From assembly GCF_037975245.1 (NCBI RefSeq), contig NC_092565.1, positions 19,137,999-19,201,998 on the forward strand: a stretch of 64,000 nt of DNA, read 5' to 3'. Made by a program: the position numbers and the translations under genes. The notes under the pieces were generated by a model. The model was not told the origin of the DNA and made no database searches. It saw nothing but the letters and a program-made list of their open reading frames with translations. Shown in pieces: positions 1 through 12,833 of the stretch (positions are counted from its first letter, which is position 1; each line of letters begins with the position of its first letter). This DNA is from Apostichopus japonicus. Its lineage: Eukaryota; Echinodermata; Holothuroidea; Aspidochirotida; Stichopodidae.

Positions 1-189
1 CAAAATGGTTTTCCCTGGATACTGTCGAAAGAACAGAGAGATATTACTAATTAATAAATTTTAATATTTAAATATAATGCTTCACTCTAATACAATGTAA
101 TGATCAAATCTAACCAAAAGAAGCACAGAAAGTTGAGGTAAAAATAAGATTTTTAATTCAGTCTAAAAAAAAAATTTGATTTTGTTTTG

Positions 190-690
190 CAGATTTTATC
201 CTTATTACATTGTGGCTTTGTTAGATTCCAAATGCTATAATTCAGGAAAATTTGTAATCTTTGATCCTGGGTTCATTTTCCGCATTAACTCGATTGATAA
301 AGCTTAAGTGTCAAGAGCATCCAATTGGCTCAATCAATTGAGTTATTATATGATTATCCCCAATTAGCAATCTTTGTGTGAGAAAAGCTAAGAGGGTATC
401 TAAGATTGATTAAATGTTATCGTATTTTGATGACTACAATGAATGTTTGAAGGAATTCCAGCGCGGTACAGTAGTGAACAGTGAGCAAGGAGAGAAGTAC
501 ACAATGATGCCTTAAAAAAATGTTTGTAGTCGATCAGCTCACAAAAACCTTTCATGATTCTTCTATTTCTCGCTCAAGTTGGTACTACTATTACTGGAAA
601 ATATCCTGTGAGTTATCAGCAAAAGGTGCCACAGATTGGAGGCATAAGTTGCATTAATGCTATATTAAAAAGTGGCTGAACAATTCCTAC
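190..690 (+). pseudogene. Decayed coding sequence with stops and frameshifts
   Basis: Successive stretches read like protein in changing frames. After an acceptor-like TTTGTTTTGCAG comes FYPYYIVALLDSKCYNSGKF and IFDPGFIFRINSID. After a shift comes LAQSIELLYDYPQLAIFV with a TGA. After another shift comes SYFDDYNECLKEFQRG, and later DQLTKTFHDSSISRSSWYYY. At least four disruptions are needed, and no intron separates them. This fits a dead gene or processed copy. The parent family is not recognised. A poor-quality assembly of a real exon is the alternative. Confidence 0.35.
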
Positions 691-786
691 CAGCCCAAGC
701 ACTTAACGTTTTCTTAAAATTTTAAAAATTGATTTCGAAACAAGTAGTAGAACCTAAATGAATCCATGAGCCTTGATAATTTTTAC

Positions 787-1054
787 CTCCATTTTGGTTA
801 ATATCACTTTGCAAAAGTTTGGGTAATTTGGATTTTTCGCTACTCGTAGTCAGGGACTTTCTTCTTGTTGCACGATTCTTCTTCTTCAACGCATTTGAAT
901 ACGCTGTACCGTAGGCTTTGAGGACCAACTTCGGTAAAGACACCGTGGACTTTGCACTTCCCGTTGGTGATCGACCGATACTCTTAGGGGTGGGGCTAGT
1001 CACCAGAGATGGAAGTTTATCACCTCCATATGACTTTTCCAACAATGCAGCCAT
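787..1054 (-). CDS. Probable first coding exon of a gene leaving the window to the left
   Basis: ATG in a good context (AACAATGG) with no splice acceptor before it, then 89 codons rich in Lys, Ser, Pro and Thr (MAALLEKSYGGDKLPSLVTS at the start) to a donor GGAG|GTAAAA in phase 1. The composition suggests a basic, disordered, probably nuclear protein. The family is not recognised and the next exon must lie below 787 or outside the window. Confidence 0.4.
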
Positions 1055-1821
1055 TGTTTTACAGATATTTGAAGGTGTACACAAAAGCAATTTAATAAAT
1101 TGGCTTCATAATACTAGTGATCACAGTCATAAAATCATTCCACATTGAAAAATAAGTAAAACCTTCTCATAGACACCATATTCCCAGTCTTTAAGAAAAA
1201 CAATTTTGGAAAAATTATCTATTGGGTATTCCATTTGTTAGCTATAACTTTTCCACTGTAAAACATGAAAATCTGTGTCAAACTTGTGAACAATCAAACT
1301 ACAAATGTATATGACTCCCAAGATTGTAAAGATGGTATCAAATCGTCGACCGACGTAGATCCGAGACTGAAGGAGAATGTCGCTCTTTGCTTCGCATTTC
1401 CACAGAGAATCCTGCTAATCCAAACTGTTCACCTCCGTTCAATATTGATTATGGGATGGTCTCTATATTGTTTAAATCATCACTTCTTTCTATCACTGAA
1501 CCTAAATAGAGTAAACTATTATTGATTTAAGGCCCAGGAATCAATATTAAGATGTTTTTCTTAGCTTAATCAATAATTCTATACAATAGCGTTCTCCCGA
1601 TCACAAAGAGGAATAACGTTTTGCTCTCTCTGCAGGAGGTTGGCGAGGGAGCAAGAAGCTATTTAAGGTGTTACGTCATTCCATTCTTATAATGTTCCGT
1701 CCCCCTTACGGTGCTTCTTCAAAGCGCTCTAAAATAAAACTACAAGGTCCACCAATTTCTTCACGTTTGGAAAATCTCAACGTCTGTCAACATCGATCGA
1801 TCGACGGAGAACAAATATCAA

Positions 1822-2420
1822 CAAGGGCGGCGGAACCGGGGCACAGGGGGCATGTGCCCCCCCACTTTTCCTCAGGTTAAAAATGTGCCCTTTTTCTACA
1901 TAAAAATTGAGGTGTCTCAAGTTAGCAAGAGGCCAGGGAACCAGAATGAACACTCGGGAAGGGCCGTTTCCGGCCATCTGAGGGCATTGTAAAACCAAAA
2001 ATTTTCTTCAGATAATCGTGCCTTTACAACTTTGCAAATCCTGGCTACACCCCTGACTTTTAATGAATTTCTGTGGGTCAAACTCAAAGCTATTTCGAAT
2101 AGAAAAAAAATGTTAAGATATTAACAAGAAATAAACTCTACATTAGCAACTAGCATGATTTCACCTCATTCTGTCTTCAAAGAAAACTTGTTCCTTGTTT
2201 CCCAATTTGCACATTGGATATTGCAGTGCTAGTATGCCTTTTTTTCCTTGAGGGTGGGGGGGGGGGGCGTTGATGGAGTGATGTGTATACGCAAATAAGA
2301 TAATACAATAAGAGTTATAAAGGGTACTAAATATCAGGCTGCATCAGTCCAATCGAATTTCTGCAAAGTGCCCTTTGATGTCGGTGCCCCCCCAGATTAA
2401 AAGTGCTTCCGCCGCCCTTG
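1822..2420. mobile_element. hAT-type MITE, 599 bp
   Basis: The terminal inverted repeats CAAGGGCGGCGGAACC and CAAGGGCGGCGGAAGC (right end, reversed) match at 15 of 16 positions. They are flanked by a perfect 8-base duplication AATATCAA (1814-1821 and 2421-2428). The 8-bp duplication and CA-GGGC ends are hAT hallmarks. It has no transposase frame. Internal GTGCCCCCCC runs are present at both ends. Confidence 0.8.
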
Positions 2421-3638
2421 AATATCAAACAATCGACAATAAAACGATAACAAGAGCTGGCGGAGTGACACTTTTACTTCTCGACTGGTTTACTTAGATG
2501 CTTTATGTCAAGATGTCATCGTATTTGGATTGTCAAAGATACCTTTTTATCAAGCTGATGAAAACATGATTACTTGTTTGCTTTTAAGTCAAAAGGGTTG
2601 GGCAAGATAATCCATATGTACACACAATCACAGCAATGGTGAAGACAGATGTACAATAGTCATCCAAACCTACTCTAGATAAATGTGATATTTTCATCAA
2701 ACAACGTTAGCAGTGTGTTTACTGGGTGGGGAGGGGGAGGGGGAGGGTGTGGGTGGGGAGGAGAGGCCAACAGATGCGTTTGATCATCAAGTAATTCCAA
2801 CATATTCCCTATGCATTCCCTATATAATGGTATTAAATGTCAAATAATGGTTAATCATTCTCAAGTCATTAACAAGCATATTTGACTGACAAGTGGTACT
2901 TCACCCACTCTGAAATATTGAATGGTCTATTTTGATAAGAAAATAATTTACTAGGATCAGAGCCTCCAGGAGAGTACTACTCCTAGCGGTTTTTTAGTGA
3001 GCTAAAATTTGGGGCCAATACGGATGATTTTTAAACTTTGCCAAATGACACAACTTAACATTCCTTGATGACAAACTGTAATAGCCCCATCACAGATTAT
3101 TTCGACAAAAAATTGAGAGAAAAACACAGTTTGCAACATAAAGTGGCTGTTTCGAGCAATATTAAATAACTGTACAATACAATCTTCTCTACATACCAAA
3201 TTGTAAGCCACTCTGTTTAACTTTAAAGTAATAAATTTAAATTTCTTACCCTCCAGTAGATCTACTTTAGAGACAAATGTGTTTGAACTCGGAGCAGCAT
3301 GCAACTAATGTAACTACTGTTTGAAGTAACAGACCACTAAATTGTAATTTACATATTAACTTCAGACAGCAATGAAGCTTTATTTAGCTTTCTTATCATT
3401 TTATTTATTCCCAATAAGATATAAAAAATAAATTTCCTCATTCAGTTACAGATGTTTAGTCTACTTTTGAATGTGACGAGGAATGCAACATGAAAACAGG
3501 AGCAGTAAAAGTCAACATGTAACTGAAGATCCAATTAACCAATCAGAAGTAAGCTAAGGTAATTCTGTTCTTTTGTGAGGTTACCAGCTGTAACTCTACT
3601 CTGGTGGTATAATTTACCGATCAATACTGAGATGATAC

Positions 3639-3733
3639 CTGTTACTATGTAACCAGATGCTACTTTTGGATTCTTTGCAGTCCTGATCTACTTGTTTAGG
3701 ATATGAAAGCTGATCCCAGACAACAAACAACAT
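3639..3733 (-). CDS. Probable exon, perhaps of the same unrecognised gene
   Basis: Acceptor TTTGTCTTACAAG, 31 open codons (MLFVVWDQLSYPKQVDQDCK and on), then donor AG|GTATCA in phase 2. Only one of the three frames is open. An exon-like segment at 3250-3304 (acceptor CATTAG, donor GTAAGA) lies downstream but does not join in phase. Between here and 6173 I could not find the exon that would connect phase 1 to phase 0, so the link is a guess. Confidence 0.3.
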
Positions 3734-3869
3734 CTTGTAAGACAAACAAAACAATTGTTGCCTAAGAGACAAAATATATTTTTTCAATATTTTTTAGTCA
3801 ACCCACAGTCATTTTCTCTCTATGTAAGTGTTTTTTTGGACATCCAATTGTGCTAGTTGGAAAACTTAA

Positions 3870-4221
3870 AGGGAGTGAAGACTCACACACAAAGAAACGT
3901 CTGATGCCGGGACTCTGACCTAGTTTCGAATGACATGTAACAGAAGTGTTAGACACCACAGTCAATCCCAGAAAATACACACACAGCTTGCTACCGTCGG
4001 TAATTAGACACAAGTGTTCAGTCAATACATGCAGCTACGGTCAATACCCACAACACAGTGTACATAGCAGCAATGGATATCTCAGGTCTCGATAAAACAT
4101 AACAAGATATCACGTTTCATTACTGTCTGCATTTTGTAGTGACCAAAAACTTCACTTGCAAGCAACGGAAAGTTAACTTTTTACAGGGCGGCACACGTTT
4201 TGGGGCGAGTCTTCAATGCCT
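3870..4221. mobile_element. TTAA-flanked MITE, copy 1 (352 bp)
   Basis: Flanked by TTAA on both sides (3866-3869, 4222-4225). The ends are AGGGAGTGAAGACTC and, reversed, AGGCATTGAAGACTCGCC. The body includes GCTTGCTACCGTCGGTAATT and CATTACTGTCTGCATTTTGT. A TTAA target suggests a piggyBac-type transposase (inference). The 75-codon open frame inside it is a by-product. Confidence 0.75.
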
Positions 4222-6172
4222 TTAAAGACCATCAGAAATTCAAATAATTGTCACTCATCCTCAAACTTCCAAATGTCATTTAACTCTGACCCTCAAAGCA
4301 AGTTTCCTCACCGAGACATGTAATTGCCTAATTGAATATTCAGAAAATGAATTTCCTGGAAGTACTTTTTAATAAATTTAAGCAAAATTGAGCAGTACAC
4401 TAGTCAAATTTGGGGCCGATACTGCTGACCTGTAATAGCCCAGGCAGTGATACCAAAAACCATAAAACTAACAAGATGAAAAAGCAACTTAACAAGAGTG
4501 TGGTAGGGAAAGAAAAGCCAACTTCTATGGTTTACCAACATTAAATCATACATGAAACTAATAGTACTGAATTTCAGAGCACTAGTTTGCAAATATTTAG
4601 GCCCACTACCCATGATCTTCCATGAGGACTGAGCCACGACCCACCAGACCCCCCCATCAGGACCCCACCCATCAGAACCCCAAACTCAGAAATTCATGAC
4701 AGCTAGAATGGTCTATGTTTTGATTATAAAAAAAAATTATAGTAACTTAAATCAATCTGTCAGCAAGATTGGAAAAATGCAGAAAAATTTCTGAGCATCT
4801 GAAACAAATTATGCTAACTATCATAATTTCGCTACCCACATTTTGGGTCATGCCCCATAATTTGTGGACTGGCGCTGCAGAAAACTTACTTAAAAGCATG
4901 AATTTTTTTATGCCAAATAAATTTTGATTTGGTTATTGATCTTTAAAACAATATTCCAAAGTATGATTACCTACTGTATCTTCAGTATATGTGGGAGGGG
5001 CAATACTGACAACAGTCAGGTATGACCTGAGGGGATCAAGGCTCCATCATTGATTTGGTTTTACAGCTAGGTATGAGACTTTACGTCACATGTTAATGAT
5101 TGACATGTCGACGAACAACAATAGATGTAGGAACATAATGTTATTGTATACAAGTGCACATTTGCAATGAAAAAATTCGTTTTGTGGGTTGGTGTGGGTG
5201 GGGGGGGGAGTGATAAGTGGACAGTGTCAGGAGATTTAATTTTAATATTTTTGTACAAAACCAGTAAAATTTACCAGCTTAAATGAAGATAAACCTAGAT
5301 GCATTTTGCAAACTCATCCTAGCAATGTTAGGTAAACAGGGAAAAAACAGAAAAAATATTGTAATGCATTCCTACAAAGAAACATTTGATTAATCAATAA
5401 TGAATTCAGGACTATGGAAACATCTAATTGATTTTCTCTGTTTCCTTTCTTCTGAGCCAAGGTTGTGGAGGGGGGGATTGTTAATGATAATTTGGGAAGC
5501 ACTTTATATAGGAAACCTGAATATGAAAGACCCTATATAGCAGCATTTCATACAGATTCAGATGTTGTACCTGAGTGAATAACGACAACTTTCACATGCC
5601 TGGTTTTTCATTTCTTTTCCTCCTTTTTTTGGTAACATTTGCAAAAGGTTTTACCAACTTGAACAGATATATGATTGAGTTAAGAAGTGACCATGTCTAC
5701 ATACTAAAGGTGCATGACAACAGCACCTAACCATTGTTATTAGTCTATGTACTGCAGAAGATTATAATGTACATCTTCCCCAAACAGTTACAGTAACTAA
5801 ACTCTTGTTCTACTTGGGAGATATCACTGATTTAATGTTCCTTCTTCACACAAAAGGCTGAAGACTTAATCAAGTCTACATGTATGAAATCATGATTGCC
5901 ATATGTGTGGCTTCCCTTTATTCTAATCTTTATTTTATATCATGTTTAGCTTCCATAATGAAGACAGGTTTGACAAGAGCTGAACTTCAATCCTGAAGCT
6001 AAATACATGATGTACTGATTGCAACAGTATCTTCTACCTTCAAAATATGAAAATATGATCATATGAAAAGAAAAACGAAGAGAAAGTACCGCTTTTAAAT
6101 CCTAGTGACGCTATGACATCACAGATTTACAAAATGACAGCCCATGGACACAACTTTCAAACAAGGATATAC

Positions 6173-6634
6173 CTCTAGAATCGGAGTGAGACTTTCTCAG
6201 TTGTTTGGGGAAGTTCTGCATCACAGAGCACTCTGTCGAATGAGCCTAAGTTAGGTTTCTTTTATGCAGTTTTTAATTTTATTTCAGGAAGCTACCATAA
6301 CAGAATGTTACCTTGCAACATCCATTGATTAACTGAAAGACTTCTTCACAAACTGCTGACCACATTCCTTAGAAGTTAGAACCAAAAATCACAGGATCTA
6401 TGTATACAGAGTGAAACAAGTTAATTTTGCAACAAACGTAAGACAGCCTACCTTTCCCTTTTCCTTTGATTCTTTTGCCTTTAGAAACTCTTCCAGTATC
6501 TTCAGTTGCAATAGGAGTTTTGCTTACTTCCATACTTCTTTTTAATATGCCGTACACTTTTTTTAAGCTGCTAGCTCTAGTGTGTACTTGAAAGAAATGC
6601 GAATTTGATGTGAAGCTTCGATATCGTAGTAAGA
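6173..6634 (-). CDS. Three consecutive exons of an unrecognised gene
   Basis: Exons 6452-6634, 6312-6367 and 6173-6245. The first follows a good acceptor (TTTCTACCTGTCCAG) in phase 1, is open for 60 codons (it includes KKVYGILKRSMEVSKTPIAT and a basic KGKRIKGKGKG run) and leaves in phase 1 at GTAGGC. The second (MWSAVCEEVFQLINGCCK) is entered in phase 1 and leaves in phase 0. The third (AHSTECSVMQNFPKQLRKSH) is entered in phase 0 and leaves in phase 1. Agreement of phase at both junctions across short introns argues for a real gene. Alternatively the ATG in the first exon is the start. No domain is recognised, and the exons on either side are not settled. Confidence 0.45.
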
Positions 6635-8361
6635 CTGGACAGGTAGAAAGCAGTTGCTAGGATACTATGCATCTATTGGAGTTATTTCACATCAATAAAC
6701 CAAAGTCTACTTCACACGAAGAAACTCTTTGTTTGCAATTTACTTCAATGGTCAACCTTAGTTTGTTTTCCTACTACCAACAATCAAATTTGATAAGCCC
6801 AAACGCTGGAAAAAATGCAAATAGGGTAGATAAATATGTCCAGACAATTAAAGATATGTCAAATATCATATGTGGTATTATTGTTGTAATGATGTCATCT
6901 TTTTTTTTTCTTTTTCCTTTTTTTCATTTCAATTAATAGCAAAACAAGATTTTATTTATTGTAAAATGAGCAAATGATGCATATTATGAACTTAAACCAG
7001 CAAATCTCTTTGATATTTTTACTTAATATAATTTGCTACAATAATAAAATATTTACTCTTTACACACTAAATATAAACAAATTTTTGTTGAGATTGATGA
7101 ACTTGACTTAAATCAACTGAATTACGATTACAATTTATCGTTCAGGATCCATTCATCACAACTTTCACATTCATGACATTTGGTCTGAAAATTCTTTGCC
7201 ATTTGGTTTTACATATTTCCTGTTTTAGCCATTTTAACTTTGGGCTGCTCATTTTACTTTAATTATTGTTGTTTCATCAAACATCTGGTCATCTTAAAAT
7301 GACAAAAAATAAATTTACAATATTCACATTTTTATTGCACAAGACACTATTTTCTTTCAGAAATGGAGGATATGTACACTAATTCTAAGAAAACATGCCA
7401 AGATAGATCTGGTATTGAATACCTGACTTGAACTTGAAGTGGTTGAAGCGTCAGCTTTGAAAAGTACAGACATTGTGGTAGGCTACATGACCTTGCTAAA
7501 TGTAATTTAAGGTGATAAACTCCTTGGACTTTATTTAATCTCATCAACTGTAATGACATGCAGTTACAGAAAAGGGTACAGTAGTACTGACATGAATTGT
7601 TTTGAGAAAATTCAACTGTTTACTTGAGAAATGTTAAATTTACTTGCTACCCAATATACCATTTTAAATTTAATAACTAGAGTGTTGATTTCATGACAAT
7701 GTTGATGAATATATCTTGCAGTGTGTTAATACTGACGATCAAAGAATAACATGAGAGACGAACTCCCCAATGTACTTGTAAATTTGAAATTGATGGCCAT
7801 GACAGATGTCCCAACCACCAGAATGCACTAAATTGAAAGCTTCAAGGTCAATGAAGAGTGTAATTCTATTTCCCTGGGAGCAAACTTCATTGTTTTAATT
7901 ACTTTAGCAGAAAGGTAACATACACAGTTTGAATGTTATCATTTATAAAAGTGTCATGACACCTTAAGAGTCACTGCACTCTGAAGCAGCTAGTTCACAA
8001 GATGTGATAAAGTGCTTCTGAAAAACTCTTCAAAATGATTTTGCTCTGGTGGGGAATAATTTTGTTATGTACAGTAGCACTTGTCACAAGATGTTGTTAA
8101 CTGTGAACAAGATAAGTATCAACTTTTAAATGGAAGTACACAATGAGCCTACCATACAAGTCTAAAAAGTGTGTACTGGAGTCATGCAAGGTTTGGTTGC
8201 CTTTTGGTCAAAATCTCAGTGAATCGTGAAGAAATATAAAAGATTGTCCTTGTGACAAAACAAAAATGATAGGCCTAATACTTTGTAATATGTCCTAACT
8301 TATTTTTTTTATCATAATCCGTAAAGGGAAGGAATCCATAGCTACATTTTAAGTTAGGCCA

Positions 8362-8637
8362 TGGCTATTCTTACGACGAGTCGTAACAATTATTTATAAA
8401 CTATTCTTACGACAAAGGCAAATTCAAGCGAAGTAAAGGAAATAAAGCAACTGCGCATGTAGTAGGGGTAACCCTAACCCTAAACATAACCCTAAACCTC
8501 AATCCTAACCCTTACCCTAACCCTAACCGGAAATTATTGTTTCTCCTCGTCGTAAAAATAGTACTCCTGGTCAGGAAAATAGCAACTGCGCATGCGTAGT
8601 CGGGAATTATTCTTACGACTAGTCGTAACAATAGCCA
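8362..8637. mobile_element. Inverted-repeat element with internal telomere-like tract
   Basis: Ends TGGCTATTCTTACGACGAGT and, reversed, TGGCTATTGTTACGACTAGT; the inverted repeat runs about 30 bases. The middle (8469-8528) is a degenerate CCCTAA array. ACTGCGCATG occurs in both halves. No target duplication is visible. It lies in a stretch with no gene. Confidence 0.6.
8469..8528 (+). repeat. Interstitial telomere-like CCCTAA repeats
   Basis: About ten imperfect units of CCCTAA (TTAGGG on the other strand), the telomere repeat of most animals outside arthropods and nematodes. They are enclosed in an inverted-repeat element rather than at a chromosome end. Confidence 0.75.
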
Positions 8638-11600
8638 CTTTGTTTAAGTTAACTGTTTGAAATCATCAGCTGTAACTGCATAATGTAAACACTGGTTACC
8701 TTTCATCAGAAGTATGGTCAAATTAATTCTTTTCCAAAAAGGAAGGTAACATTTCAAGATGAAAATCTATCCAAAAGCCTTAAATTGGGTGGATAGTCAA
8801 CTGCATACAGTACATTCATTATAAAGAGGCCTAGGCTATGACTAAGTTTTACAGCTAGAATTACCCAACTAAATGCCAAATGGGCCTATAAATATGGTAA
8901 ACAAATAAAAAGACTACATTTACTGCATTGAGCATAGTGTGGACCCAGACTAGGCCCTATCCTATTTTTTTATCAGAATAGACTTCGTGGCAAGCACTCC
9001 ATCCCTTCCATGGTTTAACTTGGCTGAGGGTAAGGCCTAACTTAGGCATATCCCTGGGACAGTGAATTTGAAATTTCCGTACAGTGTCAGGATGTAACGA
9101 TACAACTTTGTGTTTATAACACTGAACTAACATATGAGAATAATGACAGCATATATGGCTAATTTAAATGCAAAGTGAATTCAGCTTTAAATTTCGAAAG
9201 TTAGCCCTAAGTCACTAGCATCTAGGCTAGGTTTTACTTTAGGATACGGCGTGAGATTTCACAAACTCCTGCTTTCACTCACCCTCAAAGTCAACCATTA
9301 TACCGCAATTATCGTCAATGTTTAAGAGAGTTGACTCAGTATCTTGTCATTTTCTGATCAGGTTGAGCTTATAAAATTTGAAATTTTCTCTACAGTTGTC
9401 CTTTCGAAATGTACAAATGTCAGTCTCTCAAAGTATTCTCCCCGCTAGTTTTGAGTAAATCTTTATAGCAAACCACATAACGTGCGTGGAAGCAGCTGGG
9501 AGGTGTTCAATGTGTCAACAGACTGTCTGAATGTGAATCGCTTCCTTAGTAACGGGCCTAGCAACAACAGGACAGGCGTCCTTTGTCGTTTATCGTGTAT
9601 CATCGGTATCAACGGCAGGAATAACAATAACACCTGCAGGATAAGTCATTCTGTTTCTATTATACCACGAAAAGTCGATAAATGACAGCATGAGAACATT
9701 CACAGTTTCTTTGTCAGCGTAAGCTCCATAGATTAACAGCCTATTGATTAGACAGCTTGTTGCAAGGTTTCTAAATGTCAAGACCAACAAAATATCATCT
9801 CTCCAATAGGGATTTCTATCTATAAGTATAAGGTGTTACGCATGTACGTTAGCATGCATGGACCGATTGAAAAAGGTCATGGTTCGATATAATCTCCCTC
9901 ACCGTTGGCCATAATTTGCTACTGTTTTATTTTCGCTTGCCTTTCTCCTTTGCCGTTTATGTTTTCTTGTTCTGAAAAAAAAGCTGACGTTTTTCAAGCA
10001 ATGTTTTCCTCGCATAACTATTGTCCTCTACTAACTACTAGTGTCCTCTACTCAAGCAATGCCCGTCATTTGAAAATAGTTTTGACTTTCGTAGACTATT
10101 GGTAAAGGCCCGAGGATTCTGTTATGTCAAAACTCTCCTTTGACAGCAAGTAAATGTTTCCATGAATTTATAAAACACACAAAAAAAATTCTTACATTTC
10201 CTTTCATTTATTTACAACTTAACGAATGAAAGGATTAAGTACTGGACAGGCCTTCATCCCTGTGAACAGTATAGACAAAAGCCGTTCAGGCAACGTGCGT
10301 TATAGGACTGATCGATCCAACTCATATCTCAGTATTCAAGTGGGCGACAGAGCCACGGGTACGTACCCGCCAGTTATGTAAAAAAAAAGAATAAAGAGTG
10401 CCCTTTTCATAAATTACAAGTGCCCCTTTCTGGTAGTGAAAGGAACCATATTTTAATTAAATCCTGTTATTAATTAAACTTGCCCTTTTGTTGAAATTTT
10501 AGAAATATGTAATTGAAAAAGTGCCATTATATTAAAAAATTAAGATAAATGAGTACTACTACTTACAATATGCTCTTTTCTTGAAAAACAGTCAATTACC
10601 AGAAATTGTGGTGCAAAATGCCAGTAGATCCAGCAAATTCAAAGTAATATATGGCCAACTGCCCCCTTGATTGATGTTTGTGGCTATCCAGATTGAACCC
10701 TCCTCCACCACCTGTGTATCCAAGAGCATTCTTGAGATATTTATCTTATTGATGATGCCCTCTGACCTATGCCTTACGTACCCCACACTTTAAATAGCAT
10801 ACTTTCTGGGGGAACCCTATCAACACCATGACCAGGTAAAGAAAGGCCACTTTAGCCCCTCCATAAGGTACTTTAAAAATGAAAGCACTGAGGATTCAAT
10901 TAGGTTTCTTTATTTAGAAGAAAGCTTGACAATGAATGCCTGATATTGTCAATGCTCAAGTTCTCTTTATAAAACCTGGCGAACTTGCCAACTCTGTGTA
11001 CTCCTCTATCACCCACTAGCTACCATAATATGGTGTTGGTAGTGGAAAATGCAACATCACACCAGAATAGCATGGGGCAAAGGGAAAATATTTTTTCCTT
11101 AGAGAGAACAAATATGCAAACAAAATCTTTAGTTGTTAAATTTTCTTTGGTTTATTCTGACTAAACATCAGTTCCAACTGTAAAATGTATAATAAATGAA
11201 AAAAAAAAAACTTAAAGAGTAACATTTATGTTGAAATCTTCAAAATCCCAACACACAGAATTAGTTCTCACATTTTTTCATCATTTGCAATGCACTTGTT
11301 TCAAATTCAAAATAGTTGTAAAAGAACATATTTTTTTGGTGGTCATAAACTTTTAGGTTTACTTTTGTATGTACCTATAAACACTTGAGCACTATTTGTA
11401 CTAAATGTTGACATGATGTTTGGTCTTACCATTGTCAGAGCAGAAAACAGTTCAATTAAATTGCTAAATTCAAATGGATTTAGTGTCAAAGAAACCCTAG
11501 AAGTTATTCACATTTCATCAATTTACAAACATAAGTTAGTCGATTGGCTCAAAATAATGCTAAATATAAAGAATAAAACAAGTAGCTTCTGAATGAGTTC

Positions 11601-12502
11601 TTAAAAGGTAAACACTTCATTATTATTTAATAAAATAATTTTAAGTCATTGAAAGAACAAAAACAGATTGAACTTCATTCATATATTGTGGAAATACACA
11701 ATTTGTCAATTAAAAATGTACGTAATTTGAAGTAAGGTGGATACATGCATTGAACAGTAAGATGCAATTTTTCCCACTAAAAAAGTAAAGAAAAAAGAAC
11801 TGATCCCTTCACAATTGTTTAATGACATACTAAGTATTGGAATGTTATGACATTTTTTGTCTAATATTTTATATTAACGAAATGAATAATCCATTTCAAG
11901 ACATGTCAAAGGTCAGTTTCAAAGTTTCAACAACATTTACATATGCAAGATAAAAAAAAAAGTTCTTGTTTAAAGACCAATCATAAAATTTAGTTGAATT
12001 CACCAACAGTGTTTCTTGAATTATGTATGACCAACAAATGTTGATTGCAACTTAGATATGGAAACAAATGAAATTTTCTCTGAGATGCTTCAACTTTATT
12101 TCAGGTCTTACATCCCCCCTCCCCCCCCCCCCCCCCCGAGAAAACAGGCATTTAACTAGTATGGCATAAATTTGATACATTCCACAAAATACTGACCTTC
12201 CAAAAACTTAATCTTAGAGATAAGAAACATTTGAAATATTCTAACAATTCTTTTCGTCTCCTTGTAGAGATATTGAACATTAAATTATGTAAGTTAACTA
12301 TACAAAACAGGTCTCAATCCTATTATGTAATATTGTCAAAGTTTTAGCAGTTAAAAAAATGTTCTTTCTGATAATACAACGTTGGTATAAAAGTTATACA
12401 TGTTCAGTTATAAATTTTTCTGAAGCATCCATAAACCCTACCAAAAATGCCTGGTAAAAAAGAAAAAGAACATCCTTAAACTTTCCATTAATGTTTGTAA
12501 TA

Positions 12503-12508
12503 TTTATT
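12503..12508 (-). terminator. Candidate REC8 polyadenylation signal
   Basis: AATAAA on the - strand about 330 bases beyond the REC8 stop codon. It is a simple motif in AT-rich sequence, so it could be chance. No other 3' end evidence is visible. Confidence 0.25.
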
Positions 12509-12833
12509 GAAGTACTTAATTTGTATAACATTTTTCATTTCTTTGCTTCCTCGAGAAGGAACACTTCTGTTGCTCTTGTGTCTTTTTTAGGTTCTAACAA
12601 AAATCGTAACTCCTAACTCTCTCTGGAAAAAATGAATGTTTATGAGCAACGGATTACAGTTCAATCTATCCAAATGGGAATCAGTCTCGTCTTCAAAGGA
12701 CCAAAAGTTTACAAAGAATGTTCGGCCAGGTTTATAAAAGGACATTAAAATATTTCATCAGTCAAACCTTTACTCATGACATGAATAGACAAGGCTTACT
12801 GCATCCACACACTTGCCATTATAGACAGACTAT

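Larger units (their letters stand above)
6635..12502. other. Stretch without a recognised gene
   Basis: AT-rich, with scattered poly-A/T and a C-run at 12119-12138. It contains the inverted-repeat element at 8362-8637 and otherwise only short frames without splice context. An exon-like segment near 7480-7535 (- strand, MRLNKVQGVYHLKLHLAR) has an acceptor but no good donor. The REC8 3' UTR probably occupies its right end. Confidence 0.5.

Noticed and set aside
7347..7559. Peptide resembling a BED-finger HLKxHLA motif
   Set aside because: Only a few residues match, the Cys/His pattern is missing and no donor follows; too weak for a transposase call.
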